NCBI GenBank assembly: GCA_034336665.1
Contig: CM067568.1
Span: 10,065,165 to 10,129,164, forward strand
Source of the DNA: Luscinia megarhynchos
Lineage: Eukaryota; Chordata; Aves; Passeriformes; Turdidae
Direction: 5' to 3'
DNA length: 64,000 nt
This document shows, piece by piece, positions 1 through 12,000 of the stretch. The number at the start of each line of letters is the position of its first letter. The first letter of the stretch is position 1. The notes under the pieces were generated by a model. That model had not been told where the DNA came from, did no database searches, and saw nothing but the letters and a program-made list of their open reading frames with translations. Made by a program: the position numbers and the translations under genes.

Positions 1-3000
1 TTATTTGTGGGGTGAACCTGAGATGGACAGAGATGCATTCTAAGCATGATGCAAGTGGAGTTTTAACTGATAAAAACATCTTTGAGATGCTATTAAAATG
101 GAGCATGAAAACTCGTGTGCTAGAACTCCAGTTTTAAGTGCAAATGTTATCACTCCTACTGCAAATTTTCAGCCTGTCTGATGAATAATCTTTATACTTT
201 AGTCACTGGATAAAAAATAGAGCATGTAATTGTGACTTGCCATTATGGATGGCTATTACATATGCACAGGTATGATAATAAACAACATTTTAATGCAAAG
301 TATCTTTAAGTCTTGAAGCATAAAATCTTCAAAAATAACAACAACAACAATAATAATGTAATTATTTAAAGATATGCAAATTTTCAAAAGCTCAAATGAA
401 GATACCTACAACTATTTCTACACAAATATGCTATTTGAGTTGAAGTTCTTATCTCCCAGACAGCCCAGTTAAAGCCAAAATTAGAAAGAAAGAAAGATTG
501 TGGCAAGATCAGTTTGCTTCTGTTGCTAGACAAAGCTTGTGCTTGAAAATGGTTGTGCTCCAAAAATGAAGTCCCTGTATGGATCTTACCTCTGCTTCAG
601 CCTGAGAGCCAGAACTCTCCATTGCTCCACTATGCCAAGGATTTTAGTGCTTTTGTTTAGTGCTGGTTTTCATCTCTTCAAAGGCACAAGTAAAAATCTT
701 ACAACTTGAGGAGCCCAGCCCAGGAAACATAACATTGCTATGTTAAACTTGCTACTCCTGCCCTGCTGCTTTCATGAAAATCAGGGAAATGGGCAATTAA
801 CTGGTGGGATGGGAGCACACACATGCCATAACAACCAAGCCATATGTAACTGCAGAGAACTGCATCTAGCTACTCTGAAATACTTCAGAATGCCCATGAA
901 AAATAATTTCATGTTCTCCCAGGAGTATACAATACTGGAATACTGACAACATAAATATGTTGTGTTGTGGGGGAGTGGCCAAGCCATCTGTATTAGAATG
1001 TTTTTACAAGAAGAGATATCACCAGATCTTAAAAAAAAAAAGCAAACAAATGACTTTTTAAATATGGTACATGTTACTATGCCTTCTTTTTAGAATTTTA
1101 ACAATGTAGTTGAAATAGTTAAATTTTAGTGGCTAATATTTCCTTATTCAATAATTTAGACTTTAGCTAGCAGCTTTCACCTCTGTTTGGCCTGAAATTG
1201 CTCACATTAAACAAGTGTCTGCACAAAGGATCTGCCAAAGCTAAAGAATAGAATATACAAAGCAATTTTGGGAGCGAAGATTGACAGAAGCTTTGTTTTC
1301 TTCTTCTTTTGAGTATCTCCAGGATCCTTCTGTGTCCCCTAAATCCTACCTGGACAGCAAGAGTCATGTTTGTGTGGTGCAAGTGGAGAGCCCAGACAGA
1401 ACAAAACTGAAACTCCGCCACTATTGGTTTTCTCTTTATTAGCAGCAGTAGCTTAAATCTGATTTACAAGCACTGGCTTCACTAACTCTCTGGGAACTTG
1501 AAAATATTGTGAGGCCTCAATTACTTTAAAAAATTTGGGCTAAATTTGGCCAATGATGGTTGTAGGATGTTAGACCAATGAGCAAGCAACTTCAGCAAAA
1601 AGTTTTATTTCCCAGAGGACAGTAATGCTGAAAGACAGTAAACAACTTGTTCTTGCCCAAACTGGGTTCAAAACCATCGATGCTCTGAAAGGGATGAAAG
1701 CAGATTTAACAGAAACACAACTTTTGTTGTAGACAAATGAAGCATTTGACACTTGTGACCTAGAAATTCTGAGATAATAAAACTGAAAAATGATGAGTTA
1801 CAGGTGCAAGTAAAAATTCTGTAGCTGCAGATAGCTAGATGGAAGACTGAAACCATGCTGAGTCACAAGAGGCTATTTCAGAATGTGAGTTTGTGGGTAA
1901 TGAAGTAGTGATTCAAAAAGGTGAAATGAGGTGTGTTCAAATGTCTTGTCAGAGTCAGTGCTGCTGTCAAGGACTGTAAAAGAGGACAGAGGACATCAAT
2001 AACATCAATACCTGAAAAGGTATTGGAAAAACCTAGCTAATCCCTTTATGTGGGGAACAAACTTAAGCACCAGTGTAAGAGAAGTTTTTCAGAGCCTTTT
2101 TTCTCTCTTTTGATCTTTGGAGCTGAGAATGTCTTAAGTGTAGAATAATAGAATTTCTAATGCTAGCTGAAACATGATGTGGCACAAAGCAGGTGCTCAG
2201 CTTCTTATTTTCTGTGCTATGTTGCCATCAACTCATCTTTGCCCACTTCTCCTACAAGCCATGCACTAGTCCCCTATTGTGCTTTCCAAGTCAAATCATC
2301 AAATCCTTACTTCTTTTCTTTGTCTGACTTGTTTCTGCATTACTGCTCTTATCAGCCACTGTCAAAAGGCAGTTAATTTAGCATCTTTTGTTGCTTTCTC
2401 TTAAAACAGCCCTAATATATCCCCTCAAAACTTACTCTCCAATGATTTTACATGCAATCTGCTGCCTTTTTTTTAAAAAAACATTACCCACCTTCTCTTC
2501 TCTTGTCTTTACTTCAGTTGTGAAAGGACTTTTGCACAGGGTTTGGCTTTCTTACATTTAATAACTTTCCAGCACCTGGCATTAGAGAACTCTTAGTTAG
2601 GATCTGTGGATGTAATTGTAATACTAATAGTAAATAGTCTGAAGTAGCTAAAGGGCTGAAGTAAAATCTCTGTCAGTTTTAGAGCTGAGAGCTCTGAATC
2701 ACATACACCTGATTGCTCTGTAGGTACCTGAATGTACTGTGGTAAAGGTTTTGGGTTTCTTTTCCCTCAAGCCTCTTTTGTAGCTACATTCTCTCATGGG
2801 ATGGAAGTAAATTATGTGGACTTCATTGGGAATTATTCCTACTTTGCAAGTGGAGAGCAGAGCCCATGACTGGACTGAAGCCAGCGTTCTTTAAAAGTTC
2901 ACGTGCCTTCTATTTGCTCTCTAATTTAGACTCCTTCTGACCAAACAAAGGGAGGGGGAGAGCAATGAAAAATAGTAGCATCTGTGTCAAGAAAAAAATT

Positions 3001-6000
3001 CTAAGGGTTAACATAACATGATGTAAACTGTTTCATCTGTTCTTCCTACTTGCCCATTTTAATCAGAAGTGAGTAAGTAGAGCTTATATGCACTGAACTT
3101 GAAGAATGCTAATGGGATGTCTGCATTATGTTGTACCCAGAGTACTTATGCCAGAATAGGAGAGCCTTTAATTCTGTAATTCTCTGAGGCAAGAAAAGCC
3201 TTCTGAAGAGTTACTTTAAATTTAAACTCTCATTCTAATGTTAGGCAGCCTGTTGGATCTCCGAGTTAAAAATTGCTTCAGCTTTAGTTACTAGAGCCAG
3301 ATGTAACATTGACCTTAAATGGTAAAAGCTCCCAAGAGTGAAAGAGAGGCTGGCCCGAGGGGAAAGAGAAGAATAACTGAAGTTTTAGGTAAGTAATCTC
3401 TATAACCAGGAATAAGCTCTTTTTCAGCTGTGAAACAGAACGGAACCATTTTTCCTCCTTAAAGGTACAGTACCTTGTTCTTGTGATATCAAGGGGCTGA
3501 TTCTTTACCTCTTCTCCTCCACCCTCTTCAAATTCTATCTCTTAGTCAGATTTTAGCTGCTTAAAAACTGGGTGTAGTCAATGCAACCTCATTCTGCTTA
3601 CAAACTGTCTGGGACTATACAAGAATGAAAAAGAAAAAACTGTGTTAGTTATACTGAGACTTGATTAATAAAGGTATGTAGTCAGTAATTCAAGGTAACC
3701 TGATTCACAGATACTGTCATCTGTATTGTCTATATTGTGCTAACCAAGAGAGAGTCTTAGGAGCAATCCATGTTACAGAGAAACAGATAAGTCATAGAAT
3801 GCTCTTTTTCTTCTTTTTTTTTTTAATTGTATGACTTTCCTTTCCTCATGCTCTTAACACTGCCAGAGTGGTTCATATTGGTGGATTACCTACTTGTCTG
3901 GAAATTGTCTTTTAAAAAGGCATTTCCAGAGCCATTTCTTTATACAGTCTGTGTTTGAGTTTAGTCTTGTTAAATGTAAATTAATACTACAAAGTTGTGT
4001 TTAATTGGAATGCTGTACATAGAAAAACAAATATCTTCAAGTGTTAAAACATATTTCCTTTAGTACAGAAAAATCTCACTATTTGCTTTTCCTGATATTT
4101 TGGTTTTCGGTTTTATCTGTGGTATTTGGTAGGTACCCTGCACTACAGTGTATTTCGTTTCCTTGACAAATTAAAACACATTTTTGTGTTACTAATGTGC
4201 ATGTTAAGGTCTTCTTTTGCTCCAGACAGCAGAATGTAAACAACATGAAAGAATGAGAATCAGTGCAAGGAAGTGATAGCTGAAATTAAAGATTTAGGTT
4301 TCTGTTACTAACTCACATTATGAACAACTTGTGTTAGTGAGTTGATTTTTCAAATCTGCATGGCATGGCTTCACCTGGTGAAAAATTCTCTGCAGTCAGT
4401 AGTGAATGCCCATCTCTGCAGTGTGATCAGAGCATAGTTTTTAGTTCCTGCCATACAGAGATTGGGTGAATTTAGAGTTCTGAGTGTAGACGGTGTTCTT
4501 GTGAGTGCTGACATTTATATTTCATATGGTAGGTATTGTGTGCACTTTAGTGAAAGTTTTCTTCAGCTTCAAGAGACTGTATTAAATAAATCTTACTTGT
4601 TAAAGTATTTCAAATCTTGTTGCAAAACTTGTAATAGTTTTCCTTTGATATTTCTCTGGTCTATCATTGGTGAACAGCTTAGTACATTTAGGTTAAACTT
4701 CTAGTGACCTTTATGTTTTAAATCAACAATAATATTCTCAATCAACAATTATATGACACTTGGAGCCTAATAATCTAATAATGAAACTCACAGAAATCTA
4801 AGTTTATTAGAACAGTGAAATTTAAGAATTAGTCCAGTGTATGAAATGCTGGAGGGTCCTCCCTTATATAATGTTCTCATGTTTCTGGCCTCCAAAGACC
4901 CTTGGTCTTGCATGTGTTACTTTACTTGCGATGTTTTATGCAACTCTTCAACTTGTGCAAGGATGTATAAGTTTTGAAGGTATTCTAGAAGGTGTTTAAG
5001 TTTCCATAACTTGTTTTTAACAATGTGTAAATGTTGGGACAACGAACCTGTGTCTAACTCCTCCAAGTCTGAACCAGCTATATATTTCTAATACTTCATA
5101 TAGCACTTCAACAGCTATTGTTCTTATTTCACACAATCCTTTTTTCATAGGATTTTCATTGTGTTTAACTTTTAGAAATCCATCCACTTCACATTTTTTT
5201 CTGGAATAAATTCTAAATTGTCTGTGGGCATGAAACCTGTACGCTTCCCTACCTCCTATTTTTTTTGTGTCTGGGTTAGTTTTAATAGCTATAGTCCTAT
5301 TTATCTGGGACCAAAACACTGGAAATTAAGAATTATCTAGCAGCCAGATTCATAACTCCAGTGTTTAACCCCGTCCTTCTTTCAATCAGTCTGCTTCCTG
5401 ATAGCTTTTAAGGATAGTTTGGTGACAAGTAACTTTTTAAAAGTTATTTAGGACAGAGTGAGCAAGTGAGGTATAGGGAGTTGGACCTGGGAGAGACAGA
5501 TGTGAAAGTTTCTCCTTTCATGGGTTGTATGTGTATGTTCCTCACATGGAGTTCTCCTTCCTCATATATTTGCTGTTTTTAGAGAAGCGTGTAAGTCCAG
5601 GAAAAAGGAGGATTAAATGTCTTGTGAGTGGAAGGGAATAGAAAATCCTTGCTGTTTCAAGGTTTGTGGGCTATTTAAAGATCTGAGGGATTTGTGAGCA
5701 GAGATACATCTTTTTGCTGTCCTAACATGCAGCCTTCCTGTAAACTAAGCAGAAGAATTTCCTTGTGATGTGCTCTCTGTCTGTGCTTCCTTTGAAAAGT
5801 GGGTCAAAGAGATGTTTTGGATCTCAGTATCACTGACAGAAAGGAAATCTGAGTGGGTGATGGATCTCTGTAAGCTTCTGAACTAGTGACTCAAGACATG
5901 AGTTACTGCTTATGTACATGTGTAGAGCTGTTGTGGAGAGCTGAGACTGTGATCTACTGTTGTGGTAGTGCTTTAAAATAATAAGTCACTTTCCCTCCCT

Positions 6001-8460
6001 GGAAAGTAGCTCCTAAGGATTCTGAAAACGAGAGAGGGATTTGTTATTTAGAGCAAGTGGACTTGTAACCTCAGGTTTTGATGCTCTAATAGCATCCCTA
6101 GATATGATCCTCTAATCTAAGTAAGTGGATGTAATGGTTTTTTTGCTTTATATTTCTGTTCCTTTAGGTTAATTTCAGTGTGTCTATCATTAATTTTACA
6201 ATCTCAAAAAACAATTTGAGAATTAAATTTTACTTAGGAATTACCAAATTTATTAAATATCTAAAAAATTGAAACAACAAAACCAACAACAAAGACCATG
6301 CATTCATGTCAATTTCATAGCTGAAATCAAGAATGCCTTGCCATGTGCTAGAACTTTCACCTATCTTTAAAATGCAGAAAACACAAAATCTTTAGTTATC
6401 ACAAGTAATCAGGGACCTGTAGTATGGTAGACATCTGCAGAGATCTGTGGGTTTGGACAAGTGAGGCTTGTAGAATATGATCTTTCCTTATGCTAACAGG
6501 GGTTGCTGGGACGGGGGGGGATGAGAGGGGCAGGGAGGGAAGCATGCAAAACTGCCAGCTAACATATGTCAAGTAAGTATATAAACCTAGAAGTCTTTTC
6601 CCCAGCTAAAGCATATTCTGTTGTGTTTTGTCATGGTGCACATGCATATAGTCACTGCTGTCCCCTAGTTTATGTAAATACGCCTGGTGATTATCCAAAG
6701 AGAGCTGCAATCTCATGGCTATAAAATACATCCACTGGATTAGTTACTGATGTTTCTGCAAAGAGCAAAGGGGTTGAAAAGTGGTAAGAGCTGCACACTG
6801 TTTTCTTAGCCAGTGTAATATTTTGGATCCTGAAAATTAATGCACGATAGAAATTCTGGGCTGCTGGGGCAAGTACAATAGTTGCTTTGGAGTAGAGACT
6901 TGCCTTCTGAGTAAAATCATTGCTGTTTATATAATTCTGCAGAATGTTTGGTAAGGCTGAAGTTATACATGGGGAATTTGGCTCTGAGCCTTTGCTTTTG
7001 AAATCGTCAGCAAAGTTTCCATTGACTTCAGTGTTGCCAGAGGAGGCACTTAGAGAGCACCACAAAGATAAAGACTCTCTCATGGCAATCCGAGTAGGAG
7101 AAGCAGGTCTATTTTCACCCATCTTATTTTGTACTAACAAATTACAAAATATGTCAAATTATATCTTTTCCTGAAATTTTGGACAAGAAAAATCCTCTAT
7201 TTAATTTTTGAATGTTGTCCCAGTTTCTCCAGTCTCTTTTAGAAGGTGGTAGAATATAGTAAGGTCTCATATATCAATTAATGTTTCCTGTTAAGACTTC
7301 CAAACTTGTGCTGAACTGTAACTGCTGAACAAAAAAATTAAAAATAAAGCGTCTGGCTGTAAGTTGAAGGAGAGCTTGTGGAAAGCAAGGGAAATAATTT
7401 GATGTTGTATGGAAATTGCTTCCCAATTTCAACTGCTGAATTTCCCATATTTTTCTTTATAAGTAGTGATTGAAATGTGCTGACCTCTGGGCTCATTAAA
7501 ATAGATTTACATGATTGGGGCCTAGTTGCAGGGCAGGGTGGAGTTTGTCCCAGGAGGAGGTGCTAAGTCAATCTGATGTTCTGTGCATCACCTCAGACTG
7601 GAAAAGTGTCTTGGAGCAAACCTACACATTGTGCCTTGTTCCCTTATGTTTCTGTGTTCTCTCTCTGCTCGGTAACTCTTCATACAGCAACACCCTTATG
7701 CCAGTATAGTGGTGCCCAGCCACACTTCCCTGAGGCTGTTGCAGTTAAGAATTTATTCCTGTTCTTTTGTTAGCTAAAATGATCAGCATTGCTCTAAAAG
7801 CTGGTTTTAGTCAGTGGAGCAGACTGTCGAAACCCAAGCAGATTTATCAGAATTCCCAAGTATCTTAGGAACCCGAAACAAGATTAGGAAGGTGTGAAAG
7901 CTGCTTAATATATTAAGGAAAAAATATCTGTAAGGGACAGGGAGAAAGAATTTGTGGGATATATTCTAAAAACTCAGCTTGTAAAACTCAGTTTTTATCT
8001 TCATGGTGAGCTTTTGGGATCTGATTGAAATTTCTTCTGCATAAAACACAGCATTAAAATGTCCCTTTTAAAACTTATGTATTATGTGCTAATGGAATAG
8101 AACCACTAGAGTATTTACAACCTTGAACCCTTATAAGAAGCTCTTGATATTTCCTGTTGGATTAATTTTGTGCAAGGCTTTGACATTTTCTGTTTAACAG
8201 ATTTTAAATGTTTTTCATAGTAAAATGACAGACATCAACCATCTCACTCTCTACAAAACTGATGTATAATTGTAATGGAAGGGTAAATAATACCTGAAGA
8301 TCCCCAAGGAAATCTGTCCTGTTGCCATTTGGTATTTCCCTGTCAAGTAATGTGTTCAGAAATTACATTAAATACCAAGTGGTGATTTTTACTGATCACT
8401 TCAGAAATTATGCTAAAATTAAGGACTCAGAGAAAAAATACTGCACACAAGAAAAGTAGC
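1..8460. other. Non-coding stretch, no gene recognised
   Basis: AT-rich, with many stops in all frames. It holds a CAA/TAA-type short repeat near 336-357, poly-A/T runs, and the G-rich motif near 6.5 kb. The open frames near 6.7-7.2 kb on both strands show no splice or family support. It is either intergenic or an upstream IRAG1 intron. Confidence 0.6.
6499..6539 (+). other. Potential G-quadruplex motif
   Basis: Runs of G (GGG, then eight Gs, then GGGG, GGG and GGG) with loops of 1-6 nt satisfy the usual G3+ N1-7 pattern. It stands out in an AT-rich, gene-free stretch about 26 kb upstream of the IRAG1 ATG. Role unknown. Confidence 0.5.
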
Positions 8461-9009
8461 CTGGGCTAAATCGGGAAGAGTGTGGCCAGCAGATCAAGAG
8501 AGGTGATCCTGCCCCTCTACTCAGCCACACCTGGAGTGCTGTGACCAGTTCTGGGCCCCTCAGGACAAGAGAGACAAGGAGCTACTGGAGAGGGTCCAGT
8601 GGAGGCCACAAAGAGGATGAGTCTGGAGCATCTCTCTGATGAGGAGAGGCTGCAGGAGCTGGGCCTGGTTAGTTGAGAGAGGGCTGAGAGGGGATGTCAT
8701 TAATGCATGTAAATATCTCGAAGGTGGGCTGAGAGGATTGTGCCAGACATTTTTCAGTGGTGCCCAGGGACAGGACGAGGAGCAATGGCCATAAACTGAA
8801 ACACAGGAAGTTCCACCTCAACATGAGGAGCAACTTTTTTGCATTGAGGGTGTCAGAGCACTGAGACAGGCTGTCCAAGGAGATGGTGGAGTCTCTCTGG
8901 ATACTCCTGAATGCATTCCTGTGTCACTGCCCCAGGTGACTCTTTGTCAGGGAGGTTGGACTGGATGATCTCCAGAGGTCCCTCCCAGCCCTAATTGTTC
9001 TGTGATTCT
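8461..9009 (+). mobile_element. CR1 LINE, 3' end fragment
   Basis: About 550 bp of the CR1 3' region. It has the conserved blocks GAGGAGAGGCTGCAGGAGCT, AGGAAGTTCCACCTCAACATG and GGTTGGACTGGATGATCTCC, and ends with the octamer-like GTTCTGTGATTCT tail. 5'-truncated, as most CR1 copies are, with no usable reverse-transcriptase frame. Confidence 0.93.
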
Positions 9010-12000
9010 TATTATGAAAATGGTGAGTTTTATTTCCTTAAACCGTCCAGCAAGTCAAACTCTCTTCTTGTAAATTGCTCTTGTTGTTTGGATTGTGTGG
9101 AGCTTTGCCCGTGTGCATGACCTATGGGTCTGTCTCAGTGGACTTTGTTCATTCCTGAGAATCTGGCTCCACTTAATATAAAGATGATTTCCCTTTTCAG
9201 TTGCTTAACAAGCAAAGATCAGAATTGATGGACATTTTTCCCTACAGAGCAGGACTTAGTAAGTTTCTTGTACAGCTTTTTACAAAATGGGCACAGATGC
9301 ACCAATTTTTTCACCTAATTTTATTCTTAGGTAGTAGTTGGTGAAATGTTTTGTCAGAACAAAGTCTCTTAAACTCACGACAAAAACCTTGCAACTCACA
9401 ACGTATCTTGCACTCATCTGTCAGCTTATATGATTCAGAAGTTGTGAAGCTGGGAGATTTTTTTTCTTCCTTTTGAAGGTGGGTACTGTACAATCATCCT
9501 GTGTACTTATCTTCTGAGCATCTGCTTGGAAAATAAAACAACGTGCCATTTTGACATCCAAGAAAGTGCTATAAAAAGTCTGTTGCTATGTTTAAATGCC
9601 TACACTCAGTTGCTATAGCAATAAAAATATCAGAAATGATGTACGAATTGCCACAGTGCATTACCAGCCCTTTCCTGGACAGGGAGATTGCAGGACTGAG
9701 AATGTGACAGGGGTGCTCAGTGTATTGAAGAGCAGAGTTGCCCTATAGTTCCAGGTGCCCTGTGGTGTCATCTGAGAGCAAAATGTGTCCTGGCTGTGTG
9801 AATGCCAAACTGACTGGGTCAGACGGGACAGTTGGGTCCCTACCGAATTGAGTTGCTTCTTTATGACTTGTATGTTGAATATTTGGATCAAGTTCCCATT
9901 TCTCTGCAAGACAAGCTGCTGAAAATGTTGACCTTTCTCTAAATTCCTTCAGTCCCATGGTAGCAAGTGTGAAAATCAGCTTACAGACTGCATCGGCCCG
10001 TGAAGATTTTTCTCCCTGTAACATCCCAATGGTCAGAGTAAAATGTCCTTGCTCCTCATTTATGGGAACCCTGCTATCCAAAAGGAAGAAATGAAATAGT
10101 AGCTTTAGAATAGAATCTTTAGCATCTCTGTGGGGCTCAAAGCTTTGAACATCCAGTTACTTCTCGAAGAGAGCAGGAAATTCGACTTCCTTCATAAAAC
10201 ACAGCAAGCAGAGGAAGGCATGTTATTTTGGCAACTGTAATTTGGTTATGGAATTAAATTGTTTCCTCAGACATTTCTATGCCTCGTTCTCTTGACTCCA
10301 AAAGAATGTTAAAGACTTGGAGAAATTGAAGCCTTGTTTGAAAACAAAATAACTGGTTGTCTTTATTCCAATTAGCTTGATGAATCCTCAAGGTTCAAGT
10401 TGCAGAACGGTGTGCAGGTCAATTTGCATATAATAATCCACAGCAGTCACATAGTTGTTTCAATTATTTTCTTTAATATACTCTTAGGAGTCCTCTTGAG
10501 AGGTCTGATATCAAGAATGTAGAAATACATATTTTTAATGTTTGTTTCTGTTGTTAGTTATTAATTAATGCTCTTTTTCAAGGGTGTTATGAACATGCAG
10601 ATGAAGTGATTCTTAGAGGCAGCTATGATACTCTGTAGTTTCAAGGCCCACTTAAATTCTGCAGTACCTCTAAGTACTAGTTTGGGCTTCTTTATTTTTG
10701 TAAAAAGACTGGCTAAACTACTGCCATGTACATGGATCACAGCTTTTCTCAAAATAAGGGTTGCAATGTTGCATACATAGTGAGCAGCCCTCTCATTTCT
10801 ACTAGCTTGTATTTGCAATCTCAGTAAAGTATTTTTCTATAATGAATCTTGAGCATATTTGGGATTTAATCGTAATGTTTCAGTTTTGGTTTTAAGTGTT
10901 GAGAAATGTGACGATTTGTAGCTTTACAGCTGTACAAACTCCAGTGAATGTGGAAGCATGTGTCTTTCTCAGCCTCTGTGGGGATTCTTTGTTTACTTTC
11001 CTTCTCAACTGTTCCACATGGAGTACTGGACAATTACCTGGGTTTATCCTTAAACAGTAATGTCAACAGCACTGATTGTGGGCTTGGTTTGTTGATTGTT
11101 GCTTGGTTTGGTTTTTTTTTTTTTATAAATCTAATAGAGGGGTCCAAATGTTAGATCCATAAATATTTATTGATAATTGTTTACTGAAGTCCTGTGTAAT
11201 TAAAATTCCAAAGGTTATCCTTTTATGTCAAGTTTGGGAGGTGCTTCTATGACTGTTCATCATGTGCCTATAAAACCAGCACATCTGTGCTTCATTTACA
11301 ATATTGTAGCTTTAACTGTTAAGAGTATGTGGTCACATGACTAACCTAATTGGGGAAGGGGAGAAGACTGCAGAGGAGATGTGTGGAACTTAAAAAGTGT
11401 AGCTTATATTTTTCATGATGCTGTCAAATACTTGAAACAAAGAAATTTGATTTCCCTTAGATCTTTGTCCATAGCACCCTCCCCACAGTTGTTATGACAC
11501 CAATTTATTCTGTATTTCTAAGCTGTTCTATATAGTCTCTATTTCAGATGCTGTACATCTGCCATGGAAATACAGACTTCCTGATATCTGCCAGCTCCTG
11601 CATCAGCTTAGCTTCAGACTCATCACCAGCTTTTGGCAGTGCAGGAAGAAGAGGGAGATCTGAACACACATTAGCTACATAAGCTCCTTTCTAGAGAAAA
11701 AGTATTACATGACTATTGTTTAGAGACACATTTCTCTTTGTAAGTTGTCCACTAGCCTTCTTTAAGTGTTAGCTATGCATTTATTCTTTCCCAAATCTAT
11801 TTTTGGTATTGTTTTCCTTGGACTAAAAATTATGCTGTTATTCTGGTTGTCAGCCAACTATCTTTCCCCCTTCTTCCCTGCCCTCCCTTCATTCCCTTCC
11901 AGTACCCTTTGAACTTGTCCGACTTGTTGAATTTGGCAGGAGAGGATTGCAAATGTATTACACTCCTACAAGTGAAAATCAGTGGTGTGGTAAGAGAAGA

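Noticed and set aside
2140..2170. A possible CR1 tail (TAGAATAATAGAATTTCTAA)
   Set aside because: Too short and no adjoining CR1 blocks.
6691..7140. A 149-codon minus-strand open frame
   Set aside because: No recognisable protein, no convincing splice sites and possible overlap with an old repeat.
8669..8878. A minus-strand open frame as a small protein gene
   Set aside because: It is antisense to the CR1 3' fragment; the same kind of frame appears opposite the 32.5-kb CR1 copy.
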